Shown: positions 7,849 to 17,932, numbered from the stretch's first letter. The stretch: 64,000 nt of DNA from Stenotrophomonas geniculata ATCC 19374 = JCM 13324 (GCF_001431625.1 NZ_LLXT01000097.1:28282-92281), one strand, 5' to 3'. Numbers and translations: made by a program. The notes: generated by a model from the sequence alone, not told the origin.

Positions 7849-10409
7849 CACAGTGCCACCTTCAGGCCCAGCGCGTAGGTGCGGCCATACTCTTCCATCT
7901 GCAGGGTGCGCGAGCGCGTGCCCTGGTACAGCTCAAGCGGCTTGTCCAGCAGGTTCTGCGCTTCGAGATACATGCTCACGCGCGGGGTGAACTTGTAGTC
8001 CAGCGAGAAGTCGAGCTGGGTGTTCGGCGCGACGTAGATGTCGAAGGCGCGGCCCTTGCCGATGCTGTCCAGGTACTCGCTGCGGTACACCGCCGCCAGC
8101 CGCGTACTCAGACCGTACTTCTCATAGCCGATGTGGGCACTGTAGACGTGCTTGGAGGCGCGCGGCAGGGTGAAGTCCTCGCCTGGGCGGTCCTTGATGC
8201 CGGCATCGAACTCGGTATCCAGCCACGTGCCACTGGCGCCGACCAGCAGGCCATCCAGGCCCTCCGGCAGGAAGGCCAGCTGCTGCTGCCAGTTGAACTC
8301 GGCACCGCGCACGGTGGCCTTGCGGCCGTTGATCGGCTGGGTCACGTCCAGGCCGCCGTAGGCCGGATCATTGGTGCGCACGGTCTCCACGATGTAACCA
8401 TCGATCGACTTGTGGAACAGGCCCAGCGAGACGATGCCGCTGCTGCCGATGTACTTCTCTACCGACAGGTCGATGTTCTTCGACTCGTACGGGTCCAGTT
8501 CCGGATTGCCCAGGCGCACTTCCTCGTCACCGCGGCTGTAGCCCACGCGCGGTGAAATGTCACCGAACGAGGGGCGCGACACGGTCTTGTTGGCCGAGGC
8601 GCGCAGCACCCAGTCATCGGCCGCGTCATAGCGCAGGTGCAGGCCCGGCAGCACGTTGGTGTAGCTGCTGTTGGCCACGCGCGGGGTGACGGTGAAGCTG
8701 CGGCCGTTGGCGGCCACGTCCACCTGGTTGCCGACTGCCTTGAACTGGGTGTTTTCCACGCGAACACCGCCGATGATGCGCAGCGCGCCCACATCCCAGG
8801 TGCCCATCGCATAGCTGGCGAAGATGTCTTCGCTGGCCACGTAGTCCTCTTCCAGCGAGGTCATCGCGTTGCCACCGACGTCCTGCGGGCGGGCACTGTA
8901 CTGGCCGCCATTGGCCGCCCAGAAGGCACGCATCGCGGCCGAATCCATGCCATCACCCAGGTTGCCGTGGCGGTGTTCGGGCGGGGAGGTGCTCCAGCTC
9001 GACAGCGCCACCTTCGGGCCGACACGCAGTTCGCGCTCATCCACATTGACGTCGCGGTCGCGCCAGCGGCCCAGCAGGCCGAATTTGATGCTGCTGCTGT
9101 CGCCGTCGAAGCGCACGTTGACCTGCGCGCTGTGCTCCTTGTCGTTCACCTGCTTGGGCGAAAGCACGAAGCGGTCGAACGCGTAGTTGCTGCTGTCCAG
9201 CCACTGCGGATTGTCGAAGCTGTAGCTGGGCAGGCGGCTGCTCTGGTCCAGGGTGCCGTTGAAGGCCTTGCCGTTGAGCTTGAAGCGCGCCTCCATCTCG
9301 TCATTCACGCGCTCTTCGGTACGGGTGTAGCCAACCCTGTAGTCGACCACGGCGTTGGTCAGCTTGTTCTCGCCACCCAGGCTGGCCGCGAAGGTGTTTT
9401 CCTTCTTGGTTCGGTAGCGCATGCGCTTGTCGATGGAATCCTTCGGCATGCCATCCAGGCGGTACTGGTCGGTGCCGGTCCTGACCATCTTGGCGTCGTC
9501 GAAGTTGAAGATCACACGCTGGCGGGTTTCGGCATCGTCGAACTGGCTGTACAGCGTGCGCAGGTAGTACTTGCTGTCTTCGTTCGGGCGCCAGTCGAGG
9601 TTGAGGTTGGCGCCGATGCGCTTGCGCTCGATCTCGTACTTGCGGTGCTGCAGGTTGATCGCGGTGACGTCGCCAGGTGCGGCGTCATCCTCGCCGTCAT
9701 ACTCCACTTCGGTGTTGTCCGACTCGAACTTCCGCTTCTGGTAGTTCACGCCCAGGGCCACGCCGAAGGTGTCGTTGAACACTTCGCTGTAGTTGAAGGC
9801 GGCCTTGGGGCTGGTCTCGCCGGACAACTGCTGGTGGCTGCCTTCGATCTTGCCACGCAGGCTGCGACCGTCGCGGTCGAAGGCCGAGGCCGATTCCACC
9901 AGCACGGCGCCGCCGATGGCATCACCGGGCATGTCCGGGGTCGGCGACTTGACCACGCGCAGGCGTTCGGTGGAGTCGGACGGGATCACGTCCAACGGCG
10001 CGGCACGGCTGGAATCCTCCGGCGTGCCCACGGCGATGCCATCCACGCTGACGCTGTTGAGATTGGCATCCAGGCCACGGATCACCACGAAGCGGCCCTC
10101 GCCCTGGTCGCGGGTGACGCTGATGCCCGGCAGCCGCTGCAGCGACTCGGCCACGTTCTTGTCCGGGTACTGGCCCAGCGCATCGGAGGACACCGCGTCT
10201 TCGATGGCGTCGCTGCTGCGCTTGAGGTCGACCGTGCGGATCTGCGATTCGAGCTGGGCGCGCACTTCGATGCGGTCCAGGTCGACCGCGTCCGACGCCA
10301 CGGCGCCGGTGGCGGCTACCGCCTGCTGCCCGGCGGCATGCAGCGGTGCTGCGGCCCCCATTGCCAGGGTCAGCGTGATGGCAACGGCCAACGGAGTCTT
10401 GATATGCAC
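7848..10409 (-). CDS. TonB-dependent outer membrane receptor
   Basis: This 853-residue receptor is of the Xanthomonas/Caulobacter TonB type. It has a signal peptide ending in LHAAG, a TonB-box-like stretch (DRIEVRAQ), a plug domain (SDALGQYPDKNVAESLQRLPG, then IRGLDANLNSVSVDGI) and a 22-strand barrel. It ends in KVAL rather than the usual terminal Phe. No ATG fits; GTG 10409 begins a good signal peptide. It is the first gene of a coupled run with phytase, phosphatase and pyrophosphatase, so uptake of phytate, another organophosphate, or a released product is likely. It is divergent from upp. The actual ligand is not known. Confidence 0.92.
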   Translation of the reverse strand: MHIKTPLAVAITLTLAMGAAAPLHAAGQQAVAATGAVASDAVDLDRIEVRAQLESQIRTVDLKRSSDAIEDAVSSDALGQYPDKNVAESLQRLPGISVTRDQGEGRFVVIRGLDANLNSVSVDGIAVGTPEDSSRAAPLDVIPSDSTERLRVVKSPTPDMPGDAIGGAVLVESASAFDRDGRSLRGKIEGSHQQLSGETSPKAAFNYSEVFNDTFGVALGVNYQKRKFESDNTEVEYDGEDDAAPGDVTAINLQHRKYEIERKRIGANLNLDWRPNEDSKYYLRTLYSQFDDAETRQRVIFNFDDAKMVRTGTDQYRLDGMPKDSIDKRMRYRTKKENTFAASLGGENKLTNAVVDYRVGYTRTEERVNDEMEARFKLNGKAFNGTLDQSSRLPSYSFDNPQWLDSSNYAFDRFVLSPKQVNDKEHSAQVNVRFDGDSSSIKFGLLGRWRDRDVNVDERELRVGPKVALSSWSTSPPEHRHGNLGDGMDSAAMRAFWAANGGQYSARPQDVGGNAMTSLEEDYVASEDIFASYAMGTWDVGALRIIGGVRVENTQFKAVGNQVDVAANGRSFTVTPRVANSSYTNVLPGLHLRYDAADDWVLRASANKTVSRPSFGDISPRVGYSRGDEEVRLGNPELDPYESKNIDLSVEKYIGSSGIVSLGLFHKSIDGYIVETVRTNDPAYGGLDVTQPINGRKATVRGAEFNWQQQLAFLPEGLDGLLVGASGTWLDTEFDAGIKDRPGEDFTLPRASKHVYSAHIGYEKYGLSTRLAAVYRSEYLDSIGKGRAFDIYVAPNTQLDFSLDYKFTPRVSMYLEAQNLLDKPLELYQGTRSRTLQMEEYGRTYALGLKVAL

Positions 10410-10576
10410 TGGGAATCCCCATTCCTGTTAAGAATGGGTCTGCACGGTATGTCCGCAAGATTGCATGGCCGTGACATGCGCCTGCGCATTTCATGCTGGC
10501 CGTCTCCGGCCCCGGTTTGGGGTTGGCCGCCCAATCCGGCAAAATGGCGCCCTCTCTCCTTTTCCCCTTCCCGACC

Positions 10577-11209
10577 ATGAAGATCGTCGAAGTGCGCCAC
10601 CCGCTGGTGCAGCACAAGATCGGCCTGATGCGCAACGCTGCGCTCAGCACCAAGGATTTCCGCGAACTGGCCAACGAGCTGGGTACGCTGCTGGCCTATG
10701 AGGCCACCGCCGACCTGGAAACCGAGCCGCACACCCTGCCCGGCTGGGCCGGCCCGGTCACCGTGCAGCGCATTGCGGGCGCCAAGATCACCGTGGTGCC
10801 GATCCTGCGCGCCGGCCTGGGCATGCTCAGCGGCGTGCTGTCGCTGATCCCGGCCGCCCGCGTCAGCGTGGTGGGCCTGCAGCGCGATGAGGAAACCCTG
10901 CAGCCGGTGCCCTACTTCGAGCGCCTGACCGGCCGCCTGGAAGAGCGCGACGCGCTGATCCTGGACCCGATGCTGGCCACCGGCGGCACGCTGATCGCCA
11001 CCATCGACATGCTCAAGCGTGCCGGCGCCCGCCGCATCAAGGGCATTTTCCTGGTGGCCGCGCCGGAAGGCATCGAGGCGGTCAAGGCCGTGCACCCGGA
11101 CGTGGAGATCTACACCGCGGCCATCGACGCCCAGCTCAACGACAAGGGCTACATCCTGCCAGGCCTGGGCGATGCCGGTGACCGTATCTTCGGGACCCGC
11201 GTCGGCTGA
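10577..11209 (+). CDS. upp: Uracil phosphoribosyltransferase
   Basis: This 210-residue enzyme makes UMP from uracil and PRPP in pyrimidine salvage. Family features are [12 protein letters not shown], the [18 protein letters not shown] segment and the PRPP-binding loop [18 protein letters not shown], plus the C-terminal [16 protein letters not shown]. The length equals that of typical Upp. ATG 10577 gives the usual N-terminus [14 protein letters not shown]; upstream in-frame codons extend into the promoter region. It is divergent from the TonB receptor and convergent with the SRPBCC gene, with a GGGGTCAG inverted repeat just after the stop. No uracil permease gene is adjacent. Confidence 0.96.
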   Translation: MKIVEVRHPLVQHKIGLMRNAALSTKDFRELANELGTLLAYEATADLETEPHTLPGWAGPVTVQRIAGAKITVVPILRAGLGMLSGVLSLIPAARVSVVGLQRDEETLQPVPYFERLTGRLEERDALILDPMLATGGTLIATIDMLKRAGARRIKGIFLVAAPEGIEAVKAVHPDVEIYTAAIDAQLNDKGYILPGLGDAGDRIFGTRVG

Positions 11210-11220
11210 TCCGGCGAACC

Positions 11221-11259
11221 GGGGTCAGCGCCCTTTCACAGCGGAAGGGATCTGACCCC
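11221..11259. repeat. GGGGTCAG...CTGACCCC intergenic inverted repeat
   Basis: An imperfect inverted repeat opens with GGGGTCAG and closes with CTGACCCC, with CCCTT/AAGGG inside. It lies between the convergent upp and SRPBCC genes. A more regular copy is at 61443-61483, so this is a dispersed family that may act as a terminator. Confidence 0.6.
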
Positions 11260-11268
11260 AAGCGCGGC

Positions 11269-11748
11269 CTACAGGCCGGCCGCGAAGGCTTCCAGCTGGC
11301 CGATGACCGTGTTCCAGCCGTCGAAGAAGCCCAGCTGCTCATGCTGGTCACGCAGGGCCTTGTCCGGGTGCATCACCCGCGCGGTATAGCGGCAGCCCTG
11401 CCCGTCATCCTCCATCGTGATGACGGCGGTGAAGCCCAGCCAGGGTGACTGCGGTCGCCAGCCTGCGCCCAGCATCGAGGTGAACACCAGGCGCTGCTGC
11501 GGCACGATCTCCAGGAAACTGCCCGGATTGTCGCTGCTGCCACCATCGGGGCCCTGCATGAAGGTGTGGAAGGCCCCGCCGGGGCGCAGGTCGAATGCGC
11601 GTACCTCGGTGGTCCACGGCTTCGGGCACCACCACTGGCGCAGCAGTTCCGGATCGGTCCAGGCCCGCCACAGGGCGGCACGCGGTGCATTCAACACACG
11701 GCTGATGACCAGGTCGGTGTCAGGGTTGTTGCCTGCGTCTACGGCCAT
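11269..11748 (-). CDS. SRPBCC / AHSA1-type START-like protein
   Basis: This 159-residue single-domain protein belongs to the AHSA1-like SRPBCC group. It shows ISRVLNAPRAALWRAWTDPELLRQWW near the start, then RAFDLRPGGAFHTFMQGPDG and a C-terminal helix GFFDGWNTVIGQLEAF. These small hydrophobic-cavity proteins bind lipids or other ligands, or act as stress factors; a precise role cannot be read from sequence. Its start (ATG 11748) lies 29 nt inside the upstream ArsR gene. An ArsR regulator plus SRPBCC protein is a very common pair, suggesting the regulator controls this operon. Confidence 0.85.
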   Translation of the reverse strand: MAVDAGNNPDTDLVISRVLNAPRAALWRAWTDPELLRQWWCPKPWTTEVRAFDLRPGGAFHTFMQGPDGGSSDNPGSFLEIVPQQRLVFTSMLGAGWRPQSPWLGFTAVITMEDDGQGCRYTARVMHPDKALRDQHEQLGFFDGWNTVIGQLEAFAAGL

Positions 11749-12088
11749 GGGCCTGCTCCTGTCGGTGAAGGGTTTCAACGAAATCGACCATGCGGTCGGC
11801 GCGCGCTTCCCATACGGCACGTTGTTCGGCCAGCCACTGCTCGGCCTCGCCCAACCGCGCCGGCACCAGTTCGCAGGTGCGTACGCGCCCCCGCTTGTGG
11901 CTGCGCACCACGCCGCTGCGCTCCAGCACGGCCAGATGTTTCATCAGAGAAGGCAAAGCCATCTCGAAGGGCCCGGCCAGCATCGACACCGTGCGCGGCC
12001 CCTGCCCCAGCACAGCCACGATCGCGCACCGGGTCGGGTCGGCCAATGCCTGGAAGACGTCTTGAATGGCGGGATCATACTTACCCAT
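11720..12088 (-). CDS. ArsR-family metalloregulator-type repressor
   Basis: This is a 122-residue winged helix protein of the ArsR/SmtB class. It has DVFQALADPTRCAIVAVLGQG (helices 1-2), a helix-turn-helix at TVSMLAGPFEMALPSLMKHLAVLERSGVV, and a wing VRSHKRGRVRTCEL. No cluster of metal-binding Cys is present (only two isolated Cys), so it probably senses something other than metal, as many ArsR proteins paired with SRPBCC partners do. ATG 12088 was chosen because it precedes the conserved first helix; the frame stays open to 12190. Its 3' end overlaps the SRPBCC gene by 29 nt, so the two are co-translated. Confidence 0.88.
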   Translation of the reverse strand: MGKYDPAIQDVFQALADPTRCAIVAVLGQGPRTVSMLAGPFEMALPSLMKHLAVLERSGVVRSHKRGRVRTCELVPARLGEAEQWLAEQRAVWEARADRMVDFVETLHRQEQAHGRRRRQQP

Positions 12089-12211
12089 ATGGCTAAGTAA
12101 TACGCCGATCTGAACGTTGCCGCAAGCAGGCGCGGCAATGGCGTGGTTCTTCACGTGGCCTTGCAGGCTGGAAGCGAATGCTCCGCGCACCCGCCACCCT
12201 TGGAGCTCCCG

Positions 12212-12505
12212 ATGAAAGCCTCTTTCCTGCTGGCCGCCGTCCTGCTGGTCGGCCTGCCCCTGGCTGCCAATGCCACCACGCCGCAGCAGCAGCGCATGGC
12301 CGAATGCTCAGCCAAGAACAAGGGCTTGAAGGGGGATGCCTACAAGACTGCACAGAGCTCCTGCCTCAGCGGCCATGCCGCCGAGACCAAGGCCGCGACA
12401 ACGCCGCAGGAACGCATGCGCAAATGCAACGCCGATGCCGGCACGAAAAAATTGACCGGTGATGCGCGCAAGACCTTCATGAGCAGTTGCCTGAAGGCAT
12501 CGTAA
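12212..12505 (+). CDS. psiF: PsiF-repeat periplasmic protein
   Basis: This 97-residue exported protein has a signal peptide (MKASFLLAAVLLVGLPLAANA) followed by two PsiF repeats. Each has the form MxxCxxxxxxxxLxGDxxKTxxSSCL: QRMAECSAKNKGLKGDAYKT and RMRKCNADAGTKKLTGDARK. The paired cysteines in each repeat suggest disulfides in the periplasm. In E. coli psiF is phosphate-starvation inducible; its function is unknown. I see no clear Pho box upstream here. GGAG sits 6 nt before ATG 12212. Confidence 0.85.
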   Translation: MKASFLLAAVLLVGLPLAANATTPQQQRMAECSAKNKGLKGDAYKTAQSSCLSGHAAETKAATTPQERMRKCNADAGTKKLTGDARKTFMSSCLKAS

Positions 12506-12563
12506 CGGTCGCATCCGGATGAAACGGCCATCCACGCATGGCGTGGACCTGCCGCCATCAGTG

Positions 12564-12587
12564 AAGGCCGGGCGTTGCCCGGCCTTT
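12564..12587. terminator. Intrinsic terminator between psiF and the MBL gene
   Basis: AAGGCCGGGC and GCCCGGCCTTT form a 10-bp GC-rich hairpin with a 3-4 nt loop. It lies between convergent genes and can stop both transcripts. A SMAG-like palindrome (about 12530-12552) precedes it. Confidence 0.6.
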
Positions 12588-12590
12588 CCA

Positions 12591-13478
12591 TTACCCCAGG
12601 GCGCGTGCCTTCAGCTCGCCCTGTTCGTGCAGGGTCACGAAACGCCCCTTGTCATCCCTGCCCAGCTGCGCCAACGCCACCTGCGGGTCGTGGGTGAAGA
12701 ACAGCCGCACGTTGCGCGCCAGCTTGTCTTCAAGGAACTGCCGCTTTTCGTCGATCAGCAGCTCGGCATTGCGGTCGTAGCCCATGGTGATCGGCACGTG
12801 TACCCATGAGCGCCCCGGGATCAGGTCGGCACAGAACACCACGCCACCGTGCGCACTTTCGCCGGCATGCGCGTGACCGACGATCTCGGCCAGCATCAGC
12901 CCCGGCGTATGCCCGTCGCTGTAGCTGAAGCGCACGCTGCGGCCGAGCGCCTTCGAGTACTCCCCGTCCACCACTTCCAGCCGGCCACTGGCCTGCAGCA
13001 GGCCCGGCAGTTCCGGAATGAAGCTGGCGCGGTCGCGCGGGTGTGGCTGCACGGCGCGCTGCCAATGCTGCGCGCCGACCACATAGGTTGCGTTGGGGAA
13101 CAGCAGCTCGGGCTCACGCCCTTCGCTCCACGCCGCCAGCAGGCCGCCGGCATGATCGAAGTGCAGGTGGCTGAGCACCACCACGTCGATATCCTCGTGC
13201 TCGAAGCCGGCTTCGCGCAGCGAATCGATCAGCACATGCTGGCTTTCCTGCACGCCGTAGCGCTCGCGCATGCGCGGGTCGAAGAACGCGCCGATCCCGG
13301 TTTCAAACAGCACGGTTTTGCCTTCCAGCGGGCTGGCAAGCAGCGCACGGCAGGCCAGCTCGATGCGATTGAGCTCGTCCGGTGCCGCCCATTTTTCCCA
13401 CAACGCGCGCGGCGCGTTGCCGAACATCGCGCCGCCATCGAGGCGCTGCGAGTTTCCACGAATTGACCAGAGTTTCAT
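12591..13478 (-). CDS. MBL-fold metallo-hydrolase
   Basis: This 295-residue cytoplasmic protein has the metallo-beta-lactamase metal motif [10 protein letters not shown] (HxHxDH, residues about 101-110). Further ligands are in the SDGHTPG segment, the downstream Asp region (FCADLIPG) and FTHDP near the end. The N-terminal [15 protein letters not shown] resembles lactonase/quorum-quenching or hydrolase members of the superfamily, but the substrate cannot be assigned. There is no signal peptide. It is single, facing the psiF terminator downstream, with the ggt terminator just upstream of its own start, so it must have its own promoter in about 13480-13525. Confidence 0.85.
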   Translation of the reverse strand: MKLWSIRGNSQRLDGGAMFGNAPRALWEKWAAPDELNRIELACRALLASPLEGKTVLFETGIGAFFDPRMRERYGVQESQHVLIDSLREAGFEHEDIDVVVLSHLHFDHAGGLLAAWSEGREPELLFPNATYVVGAQHWQRAVQPHPRDRASFIPELPGLLQASGRLEVVDGEYSKALGRSVRFSYSDGHTPGLMLAEIVGHAHAGESAHGGVVFCADLIPGRSWVHVPITMGYDRNAELLIDEKRQFLEDKLARNVRLFFTHDPQVALAQLGRDDKGRFVTLHEQGELKARALG

Positions 13479-13524
13479 GTGTCGATTATCGGCGCCGGCT
13501 CGTTAAATAATCGCTAGAAGGGAA

Positions 13525-13554
13525 ACAGAAAACCCCGCCGGCAAAGGCGGGGTT
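13525..13554 (-). terminator. Intrinsic terminator of ggt
   Basis: AACCCCGCC and GGCGGGGTT form a 9-bp stem with a 6-nt loop. On the minus strand the stem is followed by a T-rich run. It lies 45 bp past the ggt stop and upstream of the MBL gene. Confidence 0.75.
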
Positions 13555-13598
13555 TCGATAATCAGCCGGATTGCCGGCCAGCAGCCGGCACGACCGGA

Positions 13599-15329
13599 TC
13601 AGCGCGCCGGGACGACCTGGGCACTGCCCACCGGATTGCGCGGGTCGCTGCCGCCGAACAGCTTGTTCGCCTTGCGGTCCCATTCCACGGTCTGCAGGTT
13701 GCCCCACACATGGCTGGACCCGCGGCCGCCTGCAGCCACATTGCCCGGCAGGTCGATCTTGTGCCCCATCGCCTGCAGCTGCTTCACCGTCGCCGCGTCG
13801 AACGCATCGTCCTCGGCTTCGATCAGGTCCGGCAGCCACTGGTGGTGGTAGCGCGGCAGCGCGGCAACCTGCTGTGCATCCAGGCCGTCGTCGTAGCCGA
13901 GGATGCCCAGCAGCACCATGGTGATGATGCGGCTGCCACCCGGGGTGCCCAGCACCACGACCTTGTCGGCGTTCTCCATGAAGGTCGGCGTCATCGAGCT
14001 GAGCATGCGCTTGCCCGGCTTCGGCGCATTGGCTTCATAGCCCATCACGCCGAACGCATTGGGCGTGCCCGGCTTCAGCGCGAAATCGTCCATCTCGTTG
14101 TTCAGCAGCACGCCGGTGCCCTTGGGAATCAACCCCGAGCCGTACAGCAGGTTGACGGTCTGGGTGGCGCCGACGCGGTTGCCGTCGCGGTCGATGATGG
14201 AGAAATGCGTGGTCTCGTCGTCTTCCAGCGGAGTCGGATTGCCCGACAGCAGGTCGCTGGGCGTGGCCTTCTCCGGATGGATGGTAGCGCGCAGGCCCTG
14301 TGCGTAATCCTTGCTGGTCAGCACCTTCTGCGGGATCTGCACGAAGTCCGGATCGCCGAGGAAGAAGGTGCGGTCGCGGTACGCGCGACGCATCGACTCC
14401 ACCACCAGGTGGGTACGATGCGCCGGGTCCATCTTCCTGATGTCCCAGCCTTCCAGGATCTGCAGCATGCTGGCCAGCGCGATGCCACCGGACGACGGCG
14501 GCGGCGCGGTGGTGATCTTCCAGCCGTTGTAATTGAAGACGATCGGCTCGCGCTGCTTCACGCGGTAGCCGGCCAACTCTTCGGCGCTCCATTTGCCGCC
14601 AGCCTGCTTCACGCCTGCCAGCAACAGCTTTCCGGTCTGGCCCTTGTAGAAGCCATCGAAGCCATCCGCGGCCAGGCGCTCCAGCGTCTGTGCCAGCTCC
14701 GGCTGCTTGAACAGGTCACCGGTGGCGATCGGCTTGCCGTTGCGCAGGTAGACCTCGCGCGTGCCGGGATAGCGCTCCATCACTTCTCGGCGCGACGCAT
14801 AGCCCTTGGCCATGCGGTCGTACACCGGGAAGCCTTCGCGCGCGATGCGGATCGCCGGCTGCAGCGATGCCGACAGCGGCAGCTTGCCGTGCTTGGCCGA
14901 CAGCTCGACGAGCGCTGCAGGCAGGCCCGGGATACCGGCCGACCAGGCGCCGTTGACCGAACGATCACGGTCCAGGTTGCCCTGCTTGTCGAGGAAGGCC
15001 TGCGGAGTTGCCGCGGCCGGTGCGGTCTCGCGTGCATCCAGCATCACATCCTTGCCGGTGGCCGCGTCGTGCAGCAGGAAGAAGCCGCCGCCGCCCAGCC
15101 CGGAACTGATCGGCTCGACCACCGCCAGCGTGGATGACACCGCGACCGCGGCATCGAAGGCGTTGCCGCCCTGCGCCAGGATATCGATACCTGCCTGGGT
15201 GGCCAGCGCGTGGCCGCTGGCAATGGCTGCGCCATCGGGGCGCTCGGCACGGGCCGGGCTGTCGGCCCAGGCCATCGGGCTCAGCAGCAGGCCGAGCAGC
15301 AACAGGGGGCGGACGATCAGCGTCTTCAT
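13599..15329 (-). CDS. ggt: Gamma-glutamyltransferase (periplasmic)
   Basis: This 576-residue Ntn-hydrolase precursor cleaves gamma-glutamyl bonds of glutathione. The signal peptide spans residues about 1-24 (LLLLGLLLSPMAWADS). The large-subunit features GLGGGGFFLLHD and ARETAPAAAT are present. The autocleavage site lies at DDETTHFSIIDRDGNRV, where the second Thr would become the new N-terminus of the small subunit. GGSRIITMVL and the C-terminal GRGSSHVWG complete the family pattern. ATG 15329 overlaps the ferredoxin stop as ATGA; the open frame upstream to 15488 is the ferredoxin gene in another frame. Confidence 0.94.
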   Translation of the reverse strand: MKTLIVRPLLLLGLLLSPMAWADSPARAERPDGAAIASGHALATQAGIDILAQGGNAFDAAVAVSSTLAVVEPISSGLGGGGFFLLHDAATGKDVMLDARETAPAAATPQAFLDKQGNLDRDRSVNGAWSAGIPGLPAALVELSAKHGKLPLSASLQPAIRIAREGFPVYDRMAKGYASRREVMERYPGTREVYLRNGKPIATGDLFKQPELAQTLERLAADGFDGFYKGQTGKLLLAGVKQAGGKWSAEELAGYRVKQREPIVFNYNGWKITTAPPPSSGGIALASMLQILEGWDIRKMDPAHRTHLVVESMRRAYRDRTFFLGDPDFVQIPQKVLTSKDYAQGLRATIHPEKATPSDLLSGNPTPLEDDETTHFSIIDRDGNRVGATQTVNLLYGSGLIPKGTGVLLNNEMDDFALKPGTPNAFGVMGYEANAPKPGKRMLSSMTPTFMENADKVVVLGTPGGSRIITMVLLGILGYDDGLDAQQVAALPRYHHQWLPDLIEAEDDAFDAATVKQLQAMGHKIDLPGNVAAGGRGSSHVWGNLQTVEWDRKANKLFGGSDPRNPVGSAQVVPAR

Positions 15330-15607
15330 TCGGATGGGGGCTCCGCGTAGAGTTCGGGGTGATCGTGCTGCAGCTGGCGCAGCTTGGCCAGCAGCTGGTC
15401 TTCCGTTTCCACGATCTCCGGGTCCGGGTCGATGCACTCGACCGGGCAGACGACCACGCACTGTGGCTCGTCGAAATGACCGACGCATTCGGTACAGCGC
15501 GCAGGGTCGATCACGTAGATGGTTTCACCCATCGAAATGGCCTGGTTCGGGCAGGCCGGCTCGCAGACGTCGCAGTTGACGCAGAGCTCGTTGATTTTCA
15601 GCGACAT
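15326..15607 (-). CDS. YfhL-family 2[4Fe-4S] ferredoxin
   Basis: This 93-residue protein has two cysteine clusters. The first is CVNCDVCEPACP (CxxCxxCxxxCP). The second is CTECVGHFDEPQCVVVCP, with the enlarged spacing typical of Alvin/YfhL ferredoxins. The C-terminal extension is acidic. It is a small cytoplasmic electron carrier. In many proteobacteria this ferredoxin lies by coaD/rsmD or iron-sulfur genes; here coaD and rsmD lie upstream on the same strand. GAGGAG lies about 8 nt before ATG 15607. The ggt start overlaps its stop, an odd functional pairing but clear coupling. Confidence 0.93.
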   Translation of the reverse strand: MSLKINELCVNCDVCEPACPNQAISMGETIYVIDPARCTECVGHFDEPQCVVVCPVECIDPDPEIVETEDQLLAKLRQLQHDHPELYAEPPSE

Positions 15608-15739
15608 GGCGATACTCCTCGCCCGCGCCTTGGGACAAAGGACCGGCCAGCGCGGGCGCGCGGGCCGGTCAGGTCATCAGCGGCACCCTTGCGGGGTGCC
15701 GCCCGGGCCATGCCGGAGCATGGCCGCCATGGCTCGGTA

Positions 15740-16231
15740 TTACTTGGCTTCGACGAAAATGTACTCGGCGCCGGTCGGCTGGACCGCCGCCTGCACGCGG
15801 GCGTTGTCGGCCGACTGGCCGATGAAGACGACGCGCACGCCCTTCATCGAATCCGGCGCCACGTCCTTGAACACGGCCTGGATCATGTCAGCCATCTTGC
15901 CCGAGGCCGACGAACCGAAGGCCAGCATGTTGCCCGGCTGCACGCCACGGGCCACGGCCTGGGTCGCGCTCTCGGTCTGGCGCTCGTACTTGGCCTGGAA
16001 GTCCGGGTCCGATTCCGGCGAGAGGTAGTACAGGAACGGGCTGTTGCTGATGTTGCCCATGTTCTGGATGGCCACTTCCTGCAGGTACTTCTTCCAGCCT
16101 GCATCGTCGTCCTTGGACGGCGCGACCAGGGCCTGCTTGGCCTCGTCGACCGGAGCGGCCTCTTCCTTCTTGCAGGCGGTGAAGGCCAGGGCCAACGAAG
16201 CGATCAGCATCGCGCGCATGGTGGTGTTCAT
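15740..16231 (-). CDS. Conserved-looking hypothetical lipoprotein
   Basis: This 163-residue precursor has a short signal peptide and lipobox FTAC (Cys 20), followed at once by charged KKEEAAPVDEAKQ. The mature part is soluble and alpha/beta-like, with VRVVFIGQSADNARVQAAVQPTGAEYIFVEAK at the end. I do not recognise a named family. Residue +2 after Cys is Lys, so outer membrane sorting is expected. It lies between coaD and the ferredoxin gene on the same strand, separated by a GC hairpin at 15680-15702 that may terminate it. The function is unknown. Confidence 0.75.
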   Translation of the reverse strand: MNTTMRAMLIASLALAFTACKKEEAAPVDEAKQALVAPSKDDDAGWKKYLQEVAIQNMGNISNSPFLYYLSPESDPDFQAKYERQTESATQAVARGVQPGNMLAFGSSASGKMADMIQAVFKDVAPDSMKGVRVVFIGQSADNARVQAAVQPTGAEYIFVEAK

Positions 16232-16291
16232 GGGTTTCCTCCCGGAATGGTGCGTGGTGTTGTACGTAATGGGGTGCGGGTACAGCGGGGC

Positions 16292-17406
<1,115 letters not shown>

Positions 17407-17665
17407 CGGCGCCCCCGGCGGGAGGTATTCGAGAATTTCAGCATGAGCGGGATTGTAGTTCGGCCGGGCGGCGCCCGGGGACGCGCCAACGCATACGCGC
17501 TGTCGCTCCCACGCTTCGCTGCGCGAAACGCGGGCCCCACTTACCAGCTTCCATACCCCCGCCGCTTCGCGGCCGCCCCCTGACTCAGGGGGCTCTACCC
17601 CAGACGCGATCCGATGCTCGACATACAGGCGGGGTCAGATTGGATTTCGATATCTGAGAGATTTC

Positions 17666-17688
17666 ATCCACGCATGGCGTGGATCTAC
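17666..17688. repeat. SMAG-type palindrome
   Basis: ATCCACGCATGGCGTGGATC is followed by CTAC. It is the most frequent subtype here; the same core recurs at about 61489-61511 and 63917-63939. It lies in the 577-bp gap between rsmD and htpG. Confidence 0.75.
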
Positions 17689-17712
17689 TGGCCGCCAGCC
17701 AACTGTCGAAAG

Positions 17713-17899
17713 CGGGGCACTGTGGGTTTGCGGGGTGTGAGCGGCATGGATGCCGCGCCCAAGCCCCCATGGATGGGTTTACGGCGTCCCCGCAAACCCA
17801 CAGTGCCCCGCCATCCCACGGAATGCCCGCTCTTGCCGTTGCTGTTGCAGTTGCGGTTGCTTCGGCCTCTGCAGGTGCAGGGCTGCAAGCCCTGCCGAC
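17713..17899 (-). repeat. T-shaped palindromic element, copy A with extended flank
   Basis: Arms of 23 bp (17713-17735, CGGGGCACTGTGGGTTTGCG...; 17788-17810) are exactly complementary and enclose a core of about 52 bp with two hairpins capped by CATCCATG. In its canonical orientation (minus strand) the core is preceded by TTCCGTGGGATGGCGGGGC, a GCAAC-rich tract and a GCAGGGCTTGCAGCCCTGC hairpin, reaching 17899. The same flank is seen at copy E. With the SMAG palindrome it fills most of the gap before htpG; 17407-17640 holds nothing recognisable. Confidence 0.7.
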
Positions 17900-17902
17900 C
17901 AA

Positions 17903-17932
17903 CCCCTTGATTTCGGGACAATCAGCCATACC
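17903..17932 (+). promoter_or_regulatory. Candidate sigma-32 (heat-shock) promoter of htpG
   Basis: CCCCTTGAT and CCATACCCC are separated so that CTTGAT and CCATAC are 14 nt apart, close to the heat-shock consensus CTTGAA-N13-15-CCCCAT. The site ends about 50 bp before the htpG start, and HtpG is a classic heat-shock protein. Assigned by eye. Confidence 0.5.

Noticed and set aside
10410..10576. Pho box ahead of the TonB receptor gene
   Set aside because: ATGTCACGGCCATGCAA has one fair half-site, but the second half departs too far from the PhoB consensus to report.
8637..10580. 647-residue plus-strand frame opposite the TonB receptor gene
   Set aside because: Composition follows the complementary codons of the receptor and no domain is visible.
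13570..13598. Possible second gene around the ggt 3' end
   Set aside because: Frames there are short shadows of ggt and the terminator.
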